From NCBI RefSeq assembly GCF_031846245.1, contig NZ_JAVRIC010000007.1, positions 1-64,000 on the forward strand: DNA of 64,000 bases, read 5' to 3'. This document shows, piece after piece, positions 35,420 to 45,857 of this stretch. A model generated the notes under the pieces. It worked only from the letters and a program-made list of their open reading frames with translations, did not search any database and was not told the DNA's origin. Source of the stretch: Banduia mediterranea. GTDB lineage: Bacteria; Pseudomonadota; Gammaproteobacteria; Nevskiales; Nevskiaceae. Positions within the stretch are counted from its first letter, which is position 1. Every line of letters starts with the position of its first letter. The translations under genes were made by a program, and so were the position numbers.

Positions 35420-36898
35420 ATGATGAATGTATCTGTTGCGCGCTGTCGCATCGGCGCCGCTGTTCTCGCCCTCGTTTGCGTGGTGACGCCCGTATCCCGA
35501 GCCCTGGCGGCCTGGGATTCGATGCGTGCGCTCGAAATGCGGCGTGGCGCTACGGTGACGGCGGTCGCCGTCGACCTGGACAACGGCAAGGTAATCCAGT
35601 CGCTGTCACCGTCGTTGCGGCTGACGCCGGCCTCGCTGACCAAACTGGTGCTGGCGGCCGCAGCCCTTGATACCTGGCCGGCGGACAAGACCTTCGCCAC
35701 GCGCATACTTGCCAACGGTGCCATCGAAGGCGACAGCCTGATCGGGGATCTGATGGTCGTCGGCGAAGGCGATTCCACCTTCGATCATCAGTCCCTGTGG
35801 TTTCTGGCGGCGCAGGTGAAGCAGGCCGGCATCAGCACGGTGGACGGCGATCTGGTGATCAATCCGCTGCCGTTCGGCCCACTGGCCTGCGAAACCAAGG
35901 ACCGATGTGAGGGCATGGTGCGCACGCACACTTCGTATAACGCGCTGCCCTCGGCTTTTGGCGTGGACTATGGCAGCTGGTGTCTGGACGTCAAGCCCAC
36001 CTTGCCGGGCGCCGCAGCGCAGATTTTCAGCTGCGCCGGAGTGGGCTTGCCGATTCCCCTGAGTGGCAGTGTGAATACCGCGACGCCGCTGGACAGCGGG
36101 CTGTGGCTGGACCGCGTGACGCTGCCGGACGGCGATACGCTCAGCATGGGCGGCGGCGTTGCGTCCGGCGTCCCGGTCCGGCTGTACCGGTCGATGAGCG
36201 ACCCGGCGCTGGGCGGCGGCCTGCTGCTGCGTCAGGTGCTGGCCAGTCTCGGGGTGAGCGTTCGTGGCAATGTGGTGGTGGAACCGCAGCCGGTACCGGC
36301 CAAGGCCAGCCTGCTCGCGGAAATGCAGGGCATGCCGCTGCGCGAGCAAATCCAGCGCCTGCTGCGCTATTCGAACAACTACATCACCGATGTGCTGACC
36401 CTCAACATCGCCGCCGAGCAGGTACTCGAACCGGTGTCCAGTCTGGCCAGCGCCTCGCGCAATCTTTCCGATTTGGTGCAACGCGCGCTGCTGGCCGCGA
36501 ATCACGCCGAGGCCGGGCCGCCGACGCTGCTCAGCGGCAGCGGGCTGACGCCGGAGAACCGGCTGTCCGCGCAGGATCTGGTGGCGGTGCTGGAATACGA
36601 GTACCGGCGCACCGAGACCTTTCCGGTGTACTACGCCGGCTTGGTGGTGCCCGGTCAGGCGCCGTATGGCTATCTCAAGCGCGGTGACACCGCCTGGAAG
36701 GAACGCGTGGCGCTCAAGACCGGCACGCTCAGCGAACCGCATTCCGTGTTCGGCACGGCCGGCTACCTGCGCAAGAGCAACGGCGGCTGGATCGCTTTCG
36801 CGGTGCTGGCCAACGGCGCCCCACACAAGCCGGTGCCGATGCGCGAAACCCTGGCGGCGATTCGCAGCGACATCGACCGGCTGCTGGCGCGGTACTGA
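35420..36898 (+). CDS. dacB: D-alanyl-D-alanine carboxypeptidase/endopeptidase (PBP4)
   Basis: 492 residues. Signal peptide ([19 protein letters not shown]). Penicillin-binding motifs: SxxK in [10 protein letters not shown], SxN in [13 protein letters not shown] in [15 protein letters not shown]. Class C low-molecular-weight PBP that trims peptidoglycan peptides. ATG 35420 gives the best signal peptide. The scar region follows directly. Confidence 0.9.
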   Translation: MMNVSVARCRIGAAVLALVCVVTPVSRALAAWDSMRALEMRRGATVTAVAVDLDNGKVIQSLSPSLRLTPASLTKLVLAAAALDTWPADKTFATRILANGAIEGDSLIGDLMVVGEGDSTFDHQSLWFLAAQVKQAGISTVDGDLVINPLPFGPLACETKDRCEGMVRTHTSYNALPSAFGVDYGSWCLDVKPTLPGAAAQIFSCAGVGLPIPLSGSVNTATPLDSGLWLDRVTLPDGDTLSMGGGVASGVPVRLYRSMSDPALGGGLLLRQVLASLGVSVRGNVVVEPQPVPAKASLLAEMQGMPLREQIQRLLRYSNNYITDVLTLNIAAEQVLEPVSSLASASRNLSDLVQRALLAANHAEAGPPTLLSGSGLTPENRLSAQDLVAVLEYEYRRTETFPVYYAGLVVPGQAPYGYLKRGDTAWKERVALKTGTLSEPHSVFGTAGYLRKSNGGWIAFAVLANGAPHKPVPMRETLAAIRSDIDRLLARY

Positions 36899-37105
36899 GC
36901 CCTAAGCGCCTAGTAGCGTCACAATTCGTTGCCATCGGCGGTATCGAAAGCATGCAGTTCGCCGTCCAGGGCCCCCGCGAAACGGCAAGCAGCGGCAGCA
37001 GCGCGAGATACGGCAAATAGCGATGCGCGAACTTAACCGAAAAGTCTCAGCAGAACCTTATGTCCGCGCCCGAGAGGGCGTGGAATCGAACGCAAGCCTT
37101 TCAGA
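36899..37105. other. Intergenic debris before an IS3 orfA
   Basis: No gene. On the minus strand, GALDGELHAFDTADG resembles one blade of a PQQ-type beta-propeller and ends at a stop, so it may be a fragment of a lost quinoprotein gene. No orfB of the adjacent orfA is present here. Confidence 0.3.
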
Positions 37106-37387
37106 TCAGCGAGTGGCCTGGGCGGCAAAACCGCTGCTGCTCAGCATCTCGATCTGGAAGCGCTGCTTGATCAACATGTTGCGCAGCTCGCGTGTTTCGA
37201 GTTCAAGCTGGCGGATGCGGTCGGCCTGTGTCGCGTCCGTGCCGTACTTGGCCCGCCAGTAGTAGTAGGTCTGCCGTGATATCGAATACTTCTGGCACAG
37301 CGCCACAACGGAGGGAGCTTCCTGCGCGTCCATTTCCTGCAGGATGTTCTGAATCTGCTTCGGGGAAAACTGGTTCTTTTTCATCAC
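37106..37387 (-). mobile_element. IS3-family orfA (transposase DNA-binding subunit) without orfB
   Basis: 93 residues: KKNQFSPKQIQNILQEMDA helix-turn-helix start, CQKYSISRQTYYYWRAKYG, then a leucine-zipper segment (IRQLELETRELRNMLIKQ). Typical OrfA of IS3 elements. The catalytic OrfB that should follow is absent and I see no terminal repeats, so it is a remnant or a stranded gene. It abuts a broken TfoX gene. Confidence 0.8.
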
Positions 37388-37492
37388 GGTTCCACGGCTT
37401 TGAACAGATTGGCATTCGGCAATCGCTGCCTGAGCGACCTGAAGCCAAGCTTCCCCGGATTCAGATCTCAGATTCGTTAGTCAATATCATTT

Positions 37493-37739
37493 GGGAATGG
37501 TTCCCTGTACCTGCGCGTCGATGACGACTCGCGGTCGGACTACGAGCAATACGCTGCCCAGCCGTTCGGCTATTCCACCCGCACCCAGGCCGTTACGGTC
37601 ACCGGCTACTACACCGGTGCCGGACGGGATATTCGAGGATGACGAACGGCTCGGCCTCTGGGCGGGGCGGGCGCTACATGCTGCCCGCAACAAGTCCGCG
37701 TCCAGGGCGCGCCGTTCGAGAGGCGCGGCGGACGCCTGA
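37493..37739 (+). pseudogene. Truncated and frameshifted TfoX N-terminal-domain gene
   Basis: One frame reads GNGSLYLRVDDDSRSDYEQY and continues through PFGYSTRTQAVTVTGYY; the sense continues one base off as VPDGIFEDDERLGLWAGRAL up to a TGA at 37737. Together these match the TfoX N-terminal domain found in competence regulators. The 5' part is missing at the orfA side, and one extra base near TACACCGGTGCC breaks the frame. Nonfunctional. Confidence 0.7.
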
Positions 37740-37746
37740 ACCCGGG

Positions 37747-40545
37747 TCAGGCCGCAGCGTCGCTGCTGCGATCCCGCCGCAGAAACGCCACCGGTGGCGC
37801 CCACTGCTCGCCGGGGCGGCGCTTCTGCGTCACCAGCGTCAGGTCTGAGGGCTTGTAGACGTTGACGTTGTGGGTATTGGGCGTGGTCAGAATGTATTGC
37901 GCACGAGTGGCTTCGAGGAAGCCGCCGACCTTGTCGATGTTGAAGATGTCGAGATGCGCGAAGGGTTCGTCGATGAACACGAAGCCGCCGCCGGCGTCCT
38001 CATCCATCAGCAGGCTGACCAGCAGGATCATGGACTTCATGACCTGTTGACCGCCTGAGGCCTCGCCGTCGTTGAGGCCGATCATGCCCTTTTGATCGAA
38101 GTTGAAGCGCACCGCCAGCGCCGCCTGGGCGAGCTGTACGTCGTCGTTGGCGAGCTGCGGATGTTCGACTTCCACGGCGATGCCTGCGAGTTCACCGAGC
38201 GTGCGCAGGTTCTGCGCGTAGCGCCGGATGGTGCCCTTGAGCACGTTGATGTAGCTGCCGCGCGCGCGTTCGGTGGCGGTCTTGGCGCGTTCGAGGTGGA
38301 CGTACTGGTTGTCGATGGTGCCGGCCAGTTGCTCGTGGTCGCGCGCCAGCTTTTCTTGCTTGGCGATGCAGCTGTCGTCGCGCACGAACTTGCCTTCCTC
38401 CAGTCTGGTGCGTTCGCGGTCGATCTCGCGCTCGACTTCATGCACGCTCTCGAACTTCTTGCGCGCTTCATCCAGGGCATCCGGTGTCCGCTTTTCGGCC
38501 GGCAACCGCAGGCGTTGCTTGCGCAGTTCGACAATGCGCCGCACCTGCTCTTCGCGGGAATTACCGACGCTGATGGAGAGTCGTTCGATGGCCGTTTCCA
38601 CCTGCTTCAGTCGCGCGGTCAGTTCGCCACGTTGTTCGCGCACGGCCTGGGCGCGCAGACCGGCTTCGCGTCGCCGTGCCTGCGCATCGGCCAGGGCTTC
38701 GGCGGCGGTCTGGGCGCGCGCGGCGCACTGTGGCCCACGCGTTTCGGCATCGGAAAACTCGGCCTGTCGCGCCGCCAGCTCGCGCGCGGCGTCCACGCCG
38801 GCAATCAGCATCTGCAGATCGGCGATGCGCTTGAGCGTCTGCTCCAGCGCCGGTTGCACGGCGTCGTGTTCGGCCTGCAATTGAGTCACGCGCTGCTTCA
38901 TCGGCGCGGCAGCGGCGCGTCCGAAATAGAAATCATTCACGGACACATCGCGCGCGCCGCGCCGTTCGCGGTGATAGCCCTGCGGCGTGATCCAGCTTTG
39001 CCGTGCCGGCAGGTCCGCGCCCTCGGCGGCGTCGCGCACGCATTGAATGTCATTAAGCATGCGCGGCAGCCACACCGGCGGTTTGGCGGTGAAGCGCACG
39101 CAGGCACCGAGCGATCCGGCCGTGGCCGGCGGCGCCAGCTCGCGGTCCGGCACCACGTAGTGGCGGAACCGCAGTTGTTCGCCGAGCCGCCAGGCGCGCA
39201 TGCGGTCGTCGGGGTCGTCCAGCAATATGACGTGGCGCAGGCCACGCAGTACCGCCTCCACCGCACCCTGCCAGGCGGGGTCGCTGATTTCGACGATCTC
39301 GGCCAGGCCGCAATGTGCGATTCTGGCGTCGGTGAGCGCCGAGCGAAATTGCTCGACCTCACGCGGCGCCAGGCTGCGGCCGCTTTCCAGGGCGGCGATG
39401 CGCGCCTTGAGTTCGCTGATGCTTTGCGCCAGTTCGGTTTGTCGGCGCGTCAGCGAAAAGCGTTCCTGCTGGGCTGCGTCGAACTGCGTGCTGGCTTTCT
39501 CGACATCGACGCCCGCGGCCTGTTCGCGCGCCATGCTCAACAGGCGCTCCCGTGATTCCAGGGTCTTTTCAATGGCGCCGGCATCGCTACGTGCGGCAAT
39601 GAAGGCTTCCTGCGCCCTGGACTCGTCATCGATCGCCGCCTCGGTGTCGAGTTCGGCCTGATCTGCGGCCGCGTCGAGTTCGGCGTGGCGGCGCCGCGTG
39701 TCATCGTGATCCCGTTCCAGGCGCACGCGTTCGCGGCGCGCGCCCTGCAACTGGCTGCGGCCGGCGCGCACGCCGCCGAGCAGTTCGGCGACGGCGACAC
39801 GCGGCAGCCATTCGGCCTGCAGATCGGCCAGTTCACGCGTCAGCCGCATCCATTCGTTGAACGAATTGACCTCGGCCTCGGCCTCGCGCAACTGCGTGCC
39901 CAGCTGCGCGAGGCGCGTCTTCAGCACTTCCAGTTCGCGCTCCACCGCGAGTTGGTCCTGCTTCGCGGCCTGGTAGTTGTCGAGCACTTCCTGGTCGCCG
40001 AACACGTTGAACACCAGTTCGAGCAGCTGGCGTCCGCTGTATTCGCAGAGCTTGTCGGTATGGCCCTGGTCCAGCGCCAGCACGCGCTTGATCGCGCGTG
40101 TGAGCCCGGCGTGCTCCAGTTCCGCTTCGTACTGGCGCACGGCTTTCCAGACGATGCGCTCGCTGGTTTCGGCGTCTTCCACCGAGACCGAGCCGGGCGC
40201 GATGCCGTAGCGGCGTTCCCAGTCGCCGCCCTTCTTGCGGATATTGCAGAACAGGGTCACGCGCTCGCCGGTGATCGGCCAGAACGCGAGCTGTCCGTTG
40301 GGTCGCCTCGGATTGCTGACTTCGGCGCGCAGCCAGGCATAGGGTGCGTCCGAACGCCGCACGTAGCGTTTGTAATCGCGGCCGGAGGAGCAGCCGATCA
40401 CCAGCAGCGTGCGCAGCGCGTCGAGCAGCGTGGTCTTGCCGGAACCGTTGGGGCCGACCACCGTGACGATGCCGGCATCCAGCGGGATGCCGAAGCGACG
40501 CCAGTAGTCCCAGTGAACGACTTCTAGATTGTGGAAGCTGAACAT
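37747..40545 (-). CDS. SMC-type ATPase, MksB/JetC-like
   Basis: 932 residues from ATG 40545. Walker A GPNGSGKTTLLDAL (about 35-48), long coiled coils with a hinge-like centre (residues about 400-560), ABC signature region GEASGGQQVMKSM and Walker B GFVFIDEPFAHLD near the C-terminus, then TTPNTHNVNVYKPSDLTLV. Shorter than MukB and close to MksB. Forms a loop-extruding complex with the two upstream genes. Last gene of the cluster; no JetD/MksG nuclease gene follows. Confidence 0.85.
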   Translation of the reverse strand: MFSFHNLEVVHWDYWRRFGIPLDAGIVTVVGPNGSGKTTLLDALRTLLVIGCSSGRDYKRYVRRSDAPYAWLRAEVSNPRRPNGQLAFWPITGERVTLFCNIRKKGGDWERRYGIAPGSVSVEDAETSERIVWKAVRQYEAELEHAGLTRAIKRVLALDQGHTDKLCEYSGRQLLELVFNVFGDQEVLDNYQAAKQDQLAVERELEVLKTRLAQLGTQLREAEAEVNSFNEWMRLTRELADLQAEWLPRVAVAELLGGVRAGRSQLQGARRERVRLERDHDDTRRRHAELDAAADQAELDTEAAIDDESRAQEAFIAARSDAGAIEKTLESRERLLSMAREQAAGVDVEKASTQFDAAQQERFSLTRRQTELAQSISELKARIAALESGRSLAPREVEQFRSALTDARIAHCGLAEIVEISDPAWQGAVEAVLRGLRHVILLDDPDDRMRAWRLGEQLRFRHYVVPDRELAPPATAGSLGACVRFTAKPPVWLPRMLNDIQCVRDAAEGADLPARQSWITPQGYHRERRGARDVSVNDFYFGRAAAAPMKQRVTQLQAEHDAVQPALEQTLKRIADLQMLIAGVDAARELAARQAEFSDAETRGPQCAARAQTAAEALADAQARRREAGLRAQAVREQRGELTARLKQVETAIERLSISVGNSREEQVRRIVELRKQRLRLPAEKRTPDALDEARKKFESVHEVEREIDRERTRLEEGKFVRDDSCIAKQEKLARDHEQLAGTIDNQYVHLERAKTATERARGSYINVLKGTIRRYAQNLRTLGELAGIAVEVEHPQLANDDVQLAQAALAVRFNFDQKGMIGLNDGEASGGQQVMKSMILLVSLLMDEDAGGGFVFIDEPFAHLDIFNIDKVGGFLEATRAQYILTTPNTHNVNVYKPSDLTLVTQKRRPGEQWAPPVAFLRRDRSSDAAA

Positions 40546-40567
40546 TTTGTCCGTGAGGCGTGGGGCG

Positions 40568-41227
40568 TCAGACGTCGGCGGCGGGCAGGACATCGGCCAG
40601 CTGCGTGCCGAACAGATCGGTGAGCGTGCCGTCGAGCACGCGGCCGGCCATGCGCTCATAGTCGAGTGCCAGATCGAGCAGCGGCCCTTCGACGATCTGG
40701 CCGCCACGGCGGTCGATCAGTCGATGTCGCGACAGCACACCCAGACCGATGCTGATGCGTGTCTTGCCGCCGAGGCGGTCGCCGAAATCGGCGAGCAGCG
40801 TATTCTCGTTGACGCCGATGCCGAGTTCTGCGCCGGTGGGAATGGGTTTGTCGGTGGCGAACATCTCGCTTTGCGAGATCGAATCACGCGAGGACTTGCG
40901 TTCGATCTGGCGTTGTCGCTTGGGCAGGATCAGCAGCGCCCACAGCACTACCAGCAGGGCGATCTGGTCGCGGGCGAGGCCGAGATTGTTCGACAGCCAG
41001 GTTTCCTCGCCGCCGAACACGGCCTGTTCCTGCTCTCGCGCCAGACGCACCGAAACGTGCTCCGCGTACGGATGATCGACGAACTCCAGACCGACGGCCG
41101 CCAGCCGCTCGCTGAGCTGCTGATAGAACAGTTCGTCGGTCAGCACGCGGCGTACCATCGGGTCGTCGCGGCGCAATACCTGGGCGGCCGCGAGGCGCGC
41201 CGCCAGCGTTCGGATTTCAGCATCCAT
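40568..41227 (-). CDS. MksE/JetB-like condensin subunit (DUF4194-type)
   Basis: 219 residues. Two winged-helix-like regions; VRRVLTDELFYQQLSERLAAVGLEFVDHP and LARDQIALLVVLWALLILPKRQ are typical of MksE/MukE-type proteins, as is the GVLSRHRLIDRRGG beta-hairpin. Bridges the kleisin and the SMC heads. Overlaps the kleisin gene by 11 bases and precedes the SMC gene by 22. Confidence 0.75.
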   Translation of the reverse strand: MDAEIRTLAARLAAAQVLRRDDPMVRRVLTDELFYQQLSERLAAVGLEFVDHPYAEHVSVRLAREQEQAVFGGEETWLSNNLGLARDQIALLVVLWALLILPKRQRQIERKSSRDSISQSEMFATDKPIPTGAELGIGVNENTLLADFGDRLGGKTRISIGLGVLSRHRLIDRRGGQIVEGPLLDLALDYERMAGRVLDGTLTDLFGTQLADVLPAADV

Positions 41228-42506
41228 GTTCGGTTTCCGTCAGTTGGCCGGCGCTCATTTCGGCGATGCCGCCGCGCGCGACCTGAACGATGTCGCCGGT
41301 CCACTGCGGACGGCGCGGCAGGCGCGCCAGTGCCGCCAAGGGGCCGTCCAGGGTTTCGATGTCGGTATCGCCCAACACCGAAAGCAGCGACAGCCGATAG
41401 CTCGATTCCAGATAGTCGCGCGCGGCCACGGCGTCCTGCAGCGGCAGGCCGTCCGGCGCCACGCGCATCGCGTCGAGAAAATCCTCGGCGGCGCTGAAGT
41501 CGATGGCCTCCACATCGAGTGTCGCGGTGGTGTTCGCCTCCACCGGCGGCAGCGGTGTCTCGATGCGTTCCGGGATCGCCTTGTCGACGAGTTCGTATTC
41601 GGCGATGTCCAGCGCGATGTCGCCAAGCACCAGCGGCAGCGTCGGCACCGCGGACACGGTCTCCGGTGCGCCGACCAGGCCGATCAGCTGGTCGATCGAG
41701 CAGGTGCGCAGCCATCGGGTGACGTCCGAGGATGACAGGCCGGTGGTGCCCAGGTGCACTTTCTGGCTTTCGAGTTGGTTGAGCGCTCGCTGGAAGACGC
41801 CGCCCATGCGCAGCAGCTCGCTCTGCACCTGGCCGATGCGTTGCGCGACGCGGTGCGAGGCGGCGTCGAGCTCGTCGTTTTCAGTGATCGACTGCAACAC
41901 CTCGGTGCCCTTGTCGACCCAATCCCAGACCTGCGCCAGCCGCTTCTCGGCATTGCGGATACGCGATTCGGAGCCCGACAGCACGGCGCGTTCGAAATCG
42001 TCCTTGAGCTCGGTGAGGCGCGACAATAGGTGCTGAAGCTCATCGGCGGCGACGCGGCCCAGCGCGCCGCTGGCGGCCAGCTGCGAGGCGAGGTAACCGA
42101 GCTCGGAGCCTTCGTCGTCGAACTTCAGCAGGGTGTTGACGGCGGCGATCGCCATGCGCCCGGCCGGACTGATCTGATAGCGCAGGGTTTCACTGTCCCA
42201 CAGCAGCAGCTCGTTCTCGCGCAGGCGCAGCAGGATGGTTTCGAGCTTGCCGGTATCGAGATAGGCCAGGCGCTCGCGCAGCTCGGCCGGCGTCCAGAAC
42301 GGGGCGTCGCCACGCGCCGCGATTTCGCGCAGCACCAGCAGGCGCGCCATTACGGCCGCCTCGCCGCCATGAAACAGCGTGGTCAAGGCATTCAGCGCAG
42401 GCCGGGCGCGCTGCAAGGGCAGCAATGCGGCCACATCGCCGGGTTCGATATGCGGCTGCAGAAAGTCGGCCAGCCGGTCTTCGGTGCTAGGGATGGGTCG
42501 GGACAT
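41217..42506 (-). CDS. MksF/JetA-like kleisin subunit
   Basis: 429 residues from ATG 42506 (a GTG at 42521 is an alternative). N-terminal winged helix (VMARLLVLREIAARGDAPFWTPAELRERL; LLLWDSETLRYQISPAGRMAIAAVNTLL), a central helical bundle with SRIRNAEKRLAQVWDWVDKG, and a C-terminal domain with DIALDIAEYELVDK. First gene of the kleisin-MksE-SMC order shared by MksBEF and Wadjet. Confidence 0.72.
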   Translation of the reverse strand: MSRPIPSTEDRLADFLQPHIEPGDVAALLPLQRARPALNALTTLFHGGEAAVMARLLVLREIAARGDAPFWTPAELRERLAYLDTGKLETILLRLRENELLLWDSETLRYQISPAGRMAIAAVNTLLKFDDEGSELGYLASQLAASGALGRVAADELQHLLSRLTELKDDFERAVLSGSESRIRNAEKRLAQVWDWVDKGTEVLQSITENDELDAASHRVAQRIGQVQSELLRMGGVFQRALNQLESQKVHLGTTGLSSSDVTRWLRTCSIDQLIGLVGAPETVSAVPTLPLVLGDIALDIAEYELVDKAIPERIETPLPPVEANTTATLDVEAIDFSAAEDFLDAMRVAPDGLPLQDAVAARDYLESSYRLSLLSVLGDTDIETLDGPLAALARLPRRPQWTGDIVQVARGGIAEMSAGQLTETEHGC

Positions 42507-42615
42507 ACTCGTGATTCGCACGGTGGCGCGTCCCGGGGGGAACTCGCCTCAAGCCACCTGCGGATGGGCGACTCTAAACCGGCGATTCTACAGGCGCGGG
42601 CGTCTGCGCGCCGGG

Positions 42616-43887
42616 CTACCAGAGCACAGAGAGATTCAGCTTCAGGGCGTTGTCGGAGGTGCGCTGATTGGCTCGGGTCTTGGCCTGCGTCCAGTTCCAG
42701 CTCATCGCCAGTGTGGGGTTCACGCCAGGGGCCAGCGTCTGCGCCCAGCGCGTGAAATCCACCGCCAGTCCGAAGCGGTCGGCTTCCTGGCCGATTTCCG
42801 GAACGAACCACAGCGGGTCGGCGCCGTGCGCCCAGGTGGCGGATACCGAGACCGTCGGCAAGCGCCGCGTAATCGTGGCGTTGGAGGCGAAATAGGTGTC
42901 GCTGTCCGCCATCGGCATGCCCATCGTGTCACCGTCCACCAGTTCGATGGAGGCCCCTGTGGCGGCGTGGCGCACCGCCACCAAGGCCTTGGCCGTCCAG
43001 GCGCCCCGTGTCCGGGTTTGCGATAGGCCAAGTTCGTAACTCGGGTCGATATCCGGCTGCATGGAGCCCCCCCCCCACATCGGATCGATCGCGGACAGCT
43101 TCACCGCGTTTTCGAGCTGCGGACGCGCCCAGGTGTAGGCCACGCCGTAGGTCTGCGCGGCGAGATCGCTGTAACGGACATCGTCGGACACGACCTGACA
43201 ATCGCGGCCCGAGATGCGCACCGCCCGCTTGCGATTCGCCCGGCTGGGTGTGGGAACGCCGACCGATCCACGTAGTTCGCAGTCCAGCGCCAGGCTGGAA
43301 TCCAGACCCGACGAGGCGCCGGCCCATTGCAGGTTGACCATCGCATGCCGTGGCTTCCAGCTCAGGTCGGCAATCTCCCGCTGTTGCTGGGTATAGCCAT
43401 TGACCGTCCAGAAATCATCGGACTCGTGGGTCACGGCAATCGCCAGCGGCGCGCCGGCCAAAGCCGGCAGCTGCAGACGTACGTTCTGTCCGATGTGCTG
43501 GCCGCCAAAACGCTGAGGCTTGTTGAGATTGGCGTATTCGATATCGTCAGCGAAGATGATGTCGCCGGGCGTCAGAGAGTAGCTGGCCATGTAGCTGAGC
43601 GGTCCGCTGCCGGACCCTACGTTGAGGTTGCTGGCGAGCCAGGTATCTGCCTGCCGCTGCACCAGTGGCAGCGCGCTGGCAACACTGAACGAGACCGGGC
43701 CCACGAGGCGGGCATCGGCTTGGGCCTGTGCGCTGAACAGGCGCTCGTCGGAAAGGTCCTGATAGATGAGGTCGTAGCGGGATTCCCAGGCAGCCGAACC
43801 GGGCATCGGCGTACTCGGCGCCGACGCGCATCCCGTAGTGATCAGCGTCAAAAGCACAAAGGCTTGACGCAGGCTCCAGCCTTTCAC
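42616..43887 (-). CDS. Outer-membrane lipoprotein of unknown function
   Basis: 423 residues from GTG 43887, chosen for AGGA upstream and because it gives a clean lipoprotein signal (SLRQAFVLLTLITTGCAS, lipobox ITTGC). The mature part is rich in alternating polar/aromatic strands (AVNVQ-like LQLPALAG, YGVAYTWARPQLEN, SVSATWAHGADPLWF) ending in LKLNLSVLW, suggesting a beta-barrel. Family not recognised. Contains a run of nine C in the codons near 43067. Confidence 0.6.
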   Translation of the reverse strand: MKGWSLRQAFVLLTLITTGCASAPSTPMPGSAAWESRYDLIYQDLSDERLFSAQAQADARLVGPVSFSVASALPLVQRQADTWLASNLNVGSGSGPLSYMASYSLTPGDIIFADDIEYANLNKPQRFGGQHIGQNVRLQLPALAGAPLAIAVTHESDDFWTVNGYTQQQREIADLSWKPRHAMVNLQWAGASSGLDSSLALDCELRGSVGVPTPSRANRKRAVRISGRDCQVVSDDVRYSDLAAQTYGVAYTWARPQLENAVKLSAIDPMWGGGSMQPDIDPSYELGLSQTRTRGAWTAKALVAVRHAATGASIELVDGDTMGMPMADSDTYFASNATITRRLPTVSVSATWAHGADPLWFVPEIGQEADRFGLAVDFTRWAQTLAPGVNPTLAMSWNWTQAKTRANQRTSDNALKLNLSVLW

Positions 43888-44209
43888 GTGTTTCCTCGTC
43901 ACAACAACCCAAAAAAATCCAAGTCGCATAAGTCGCATTGCTTTCCCGACGCACGCAAGAAGCTTGCACGCATGGACGCGGCCGAACTGTGCATCAAGTC
44001 CCGAGCTGCAATGGTTCAAGCATGAACGGTTCCAGGCGGGTGAGCCATTTTTGAAGGCACCTGCATCCGGAAGTTCAATCCATTACCGCGGCCGCCGCGA
44101 TTGCCGCCAGCCATGCTCGCGATTCGGGCGCCGGGATTCAAGCCCGCGGTATGCGCCATTCGATACGCGGCACGAACGGATGCCTTCGGCGAATCGCGCC
44201 GGCGCGTCT
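43888..44209. other. 322-base gap without a recognisable gene
   Basis: Lies upstream of the lipoprotein gene and downstream of hvfC on the same strand. I see an A-rich block (43910-43918) and a short hairpin (GCAAGAAGCTTGC region near 43955) but no gene, terminator with a U-run or strong promoter. Confidence 0.5.
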
Positions 44210-44977
44210 TCAGGCGAGTCGACGGGTGCCCAGCACGATGTCACGCGCGCGCAGATCGGCCAGCAATGCGGCGCCGCCGTCGACCACACTGCGGGGATGC
44301 GGGTGCTGCATTTCCACGGCGATGCGATGCATCAGGGCATTGCCGGTATCCGGTTCGCTCTCGATCAGCTCCATCAGGCGCGCCGTGACCGCATTGACTT
44401 CCATGAAGCGAACCTTGTCGGCACGGTCGCGATAGACAAGCAGGTAGGTGAGTTGCGCAGGCGCTTGCTGCGGCTGGAAATCCGGCGAGATTTTATGCAC
44501 CGGCCAGTGGTAGGCCAGTGTCCACACCAGTGGCGACAGTGCCGGCAGCCCCAGCATGGGGTCGCCATCGGGATCGACCTCGACCGCGTCGATTTCGTCC
44601 TCGTCGACCAGCAGCGCCATTTCCACCCATTCGTAGTGCGCCAGCTCCGCCAGAAACGGCGGATCGTCCACGCGCGTGCCGGCCTCCGCAGCCAGGTGGT
44701 CCGCGAACTCCTCGGCCAGTGCGTACAACTGCGCCGACACAGCGCGGTGGTTCGCGTAGAAGTGGCGAACGCGAGCGTGCCAGGCATCGTCGCCGAGTAT
44801 CCGGCGCAATACCGGAAAGGCGTTGGCGAGAAAGTCCTGCACATTGTTGTAGAACAGATCGCAGTAGATCTGCAGGCGCCGATCCTCGATGCCTGCGGGC
44901 GCCGGATTGGCGGCCGGATCGCGCAGATGCGCGGCAAACTGCATTTGTAGTTCGCGCAGACCGGCAGCTTCAGTCAT
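44210..44977 (-). CDS. hvfC: HvfC/BufC-like partner protein (DUF2063)
   Basis: 255 residues. [15 protein letters not shown] (about 7-21), [40 protein letters not shown] and [11 protein letters not shown] are DUF2063 features. These proteins bind the precursor peptide and present it to the DUF692 iron enzyme. Overlaps hvfB by 8 bases. Confidence 0.85.
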   Translation of the reverse strand: MTEAAGLRELQMQFAAHLRDPAANPAPAGIEDRRLQIYCDLFYNNVQDFLANAFPVLRRILGDDAWHARVRHFYANHRAVSAQLYALAEEFADHLAAEAGTRVDDPPFLAELAHYEWVEMALLVDEDEIDAVEVDPDGDPMLGLPALSPLVWTLAYHWPVHKISPDFQPQQAPAQLTYLLVYRDRADKVRFMEVNAVTARLMELIESEPDTGNALMHRIAVEMQHPHPRSVVDGGAALLADLRARDIVLGTRRLA

Positions 44978-45857
44978 TCGCCGACTTCCGGGGGGCTTGC
45001 TGGCGCGCCTGCAAGCCGCGGATCACGCCGAGTTCGCGCTGCAGCTCTTCCATCGGCGGAATGTTGAAGTCCCGTTCCAACAGCGTCGGTACCGGTCCGA
45101 GCAGCGCGTAGGCTTCGTCCAGCAGATCCCAGACCGGGTCGCTGACCGCACTGCCGTGTGTGTCCACGCGCAGGTCTTCCGCCTCCACGTAGTGCCCGGC
45201 CACATGGATGTACCGCACGCGCGCCAGCGGCAATCCTTTGAGGAATGCGCTGGCGTCGTAGCGGTGATTGATCGAATTGACCACGATGTTGTTGACGTCC
45301 AGCAACAGGTCGCAGTCGGCCTCGGCGAGCACCGCGTTGACGAACGCCAGTTCGCTCATGCGTGCGCCGGGTGCGGCGTAATAGCTGACGTTCTCCAGCG
45401 CAATCCGGCGCTGCAGTACGTCCTGAACGATTTTCACGCGGCTGGCCACGTGACGCACCGCCTCCTCCGTGAACGGAATCGGCATCAGGTCATAGAGGTG
45501 ACCGTCGTCGGTGCAGTAACTGAGATGCTCGCTGTAGTCAGCGATGCCATGCATGTCGAGAAAATTCCTGACCTGATCGATGAACGCCAGGTCCAGCGGA
45601 TCGGGGCCACCGATCGACAGCGACAGACCGTGGGTCACGAAGTCGTATCGCTCCATGAACTCACGAAATCGACGACCAAGCCGCCCACCGAGTCCCATCC
45701 AGTTTTCCGGAGCCACCTCCAGAAAGGCCGGACGGTCGGCCACGGCACAGTCCGCAAGCGGGTCCATCAGGGCCCGCCGCAGACCGAGTCCGGCGCCCGA
45801 AACCCGAGCGCCGGAAGCCACCGGACTTACTTGCTGCCGCACTTGGCCTCGCCACAT
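44970..45857 (-). CDS. hvfB: HvfB/BufB-like multinuclear iron oxidase (DUF692)
   Basis: 295 residues, TIM-barrel iron enzyme that rewrites peptide cysteines. Visible: [63 protein letters not shown] and [12 protein letters not shown], supplying the His/Asp/Glu/Asn metal ligands. The ATG at 45857 lies within the last codons of hvfA; GTG starts at 45842 or 45821 are possible. Co-translated with hvfA and hvfC. Confidence 0.9.
   Translation of the reverse strand: MWRGQVRQQVSPVASGARVSGAGLGLRRALMDPLADCAVADRPAFLEVAPENWMGLGGRLGRRFREFMERYDFVTHGLSLSIGGPDPLDLAFIDQVRNFLDMHGIADYSEHLSYCTDDGHLYDLMPIPFTEEAVRHVASRVKIVQDVLQRRIALENVSYYAAPGARMSELAFVNAVLAEADCDLLLDVNNIVVNSINHRYDASAFLKGLPLARVRYIHVAGHYVEAEDLRVDTHGSAVSDPVWDLLDEAYALLGPVPTLLERDFNIPPMEELQRELGVIRGLQARQQAPRKSAND

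Noticed and set aside
37747-42506. A complete Wadjet plasmid-defence system
   Set aside because: No JetD/MksG nuclease gene; only three of four components present.
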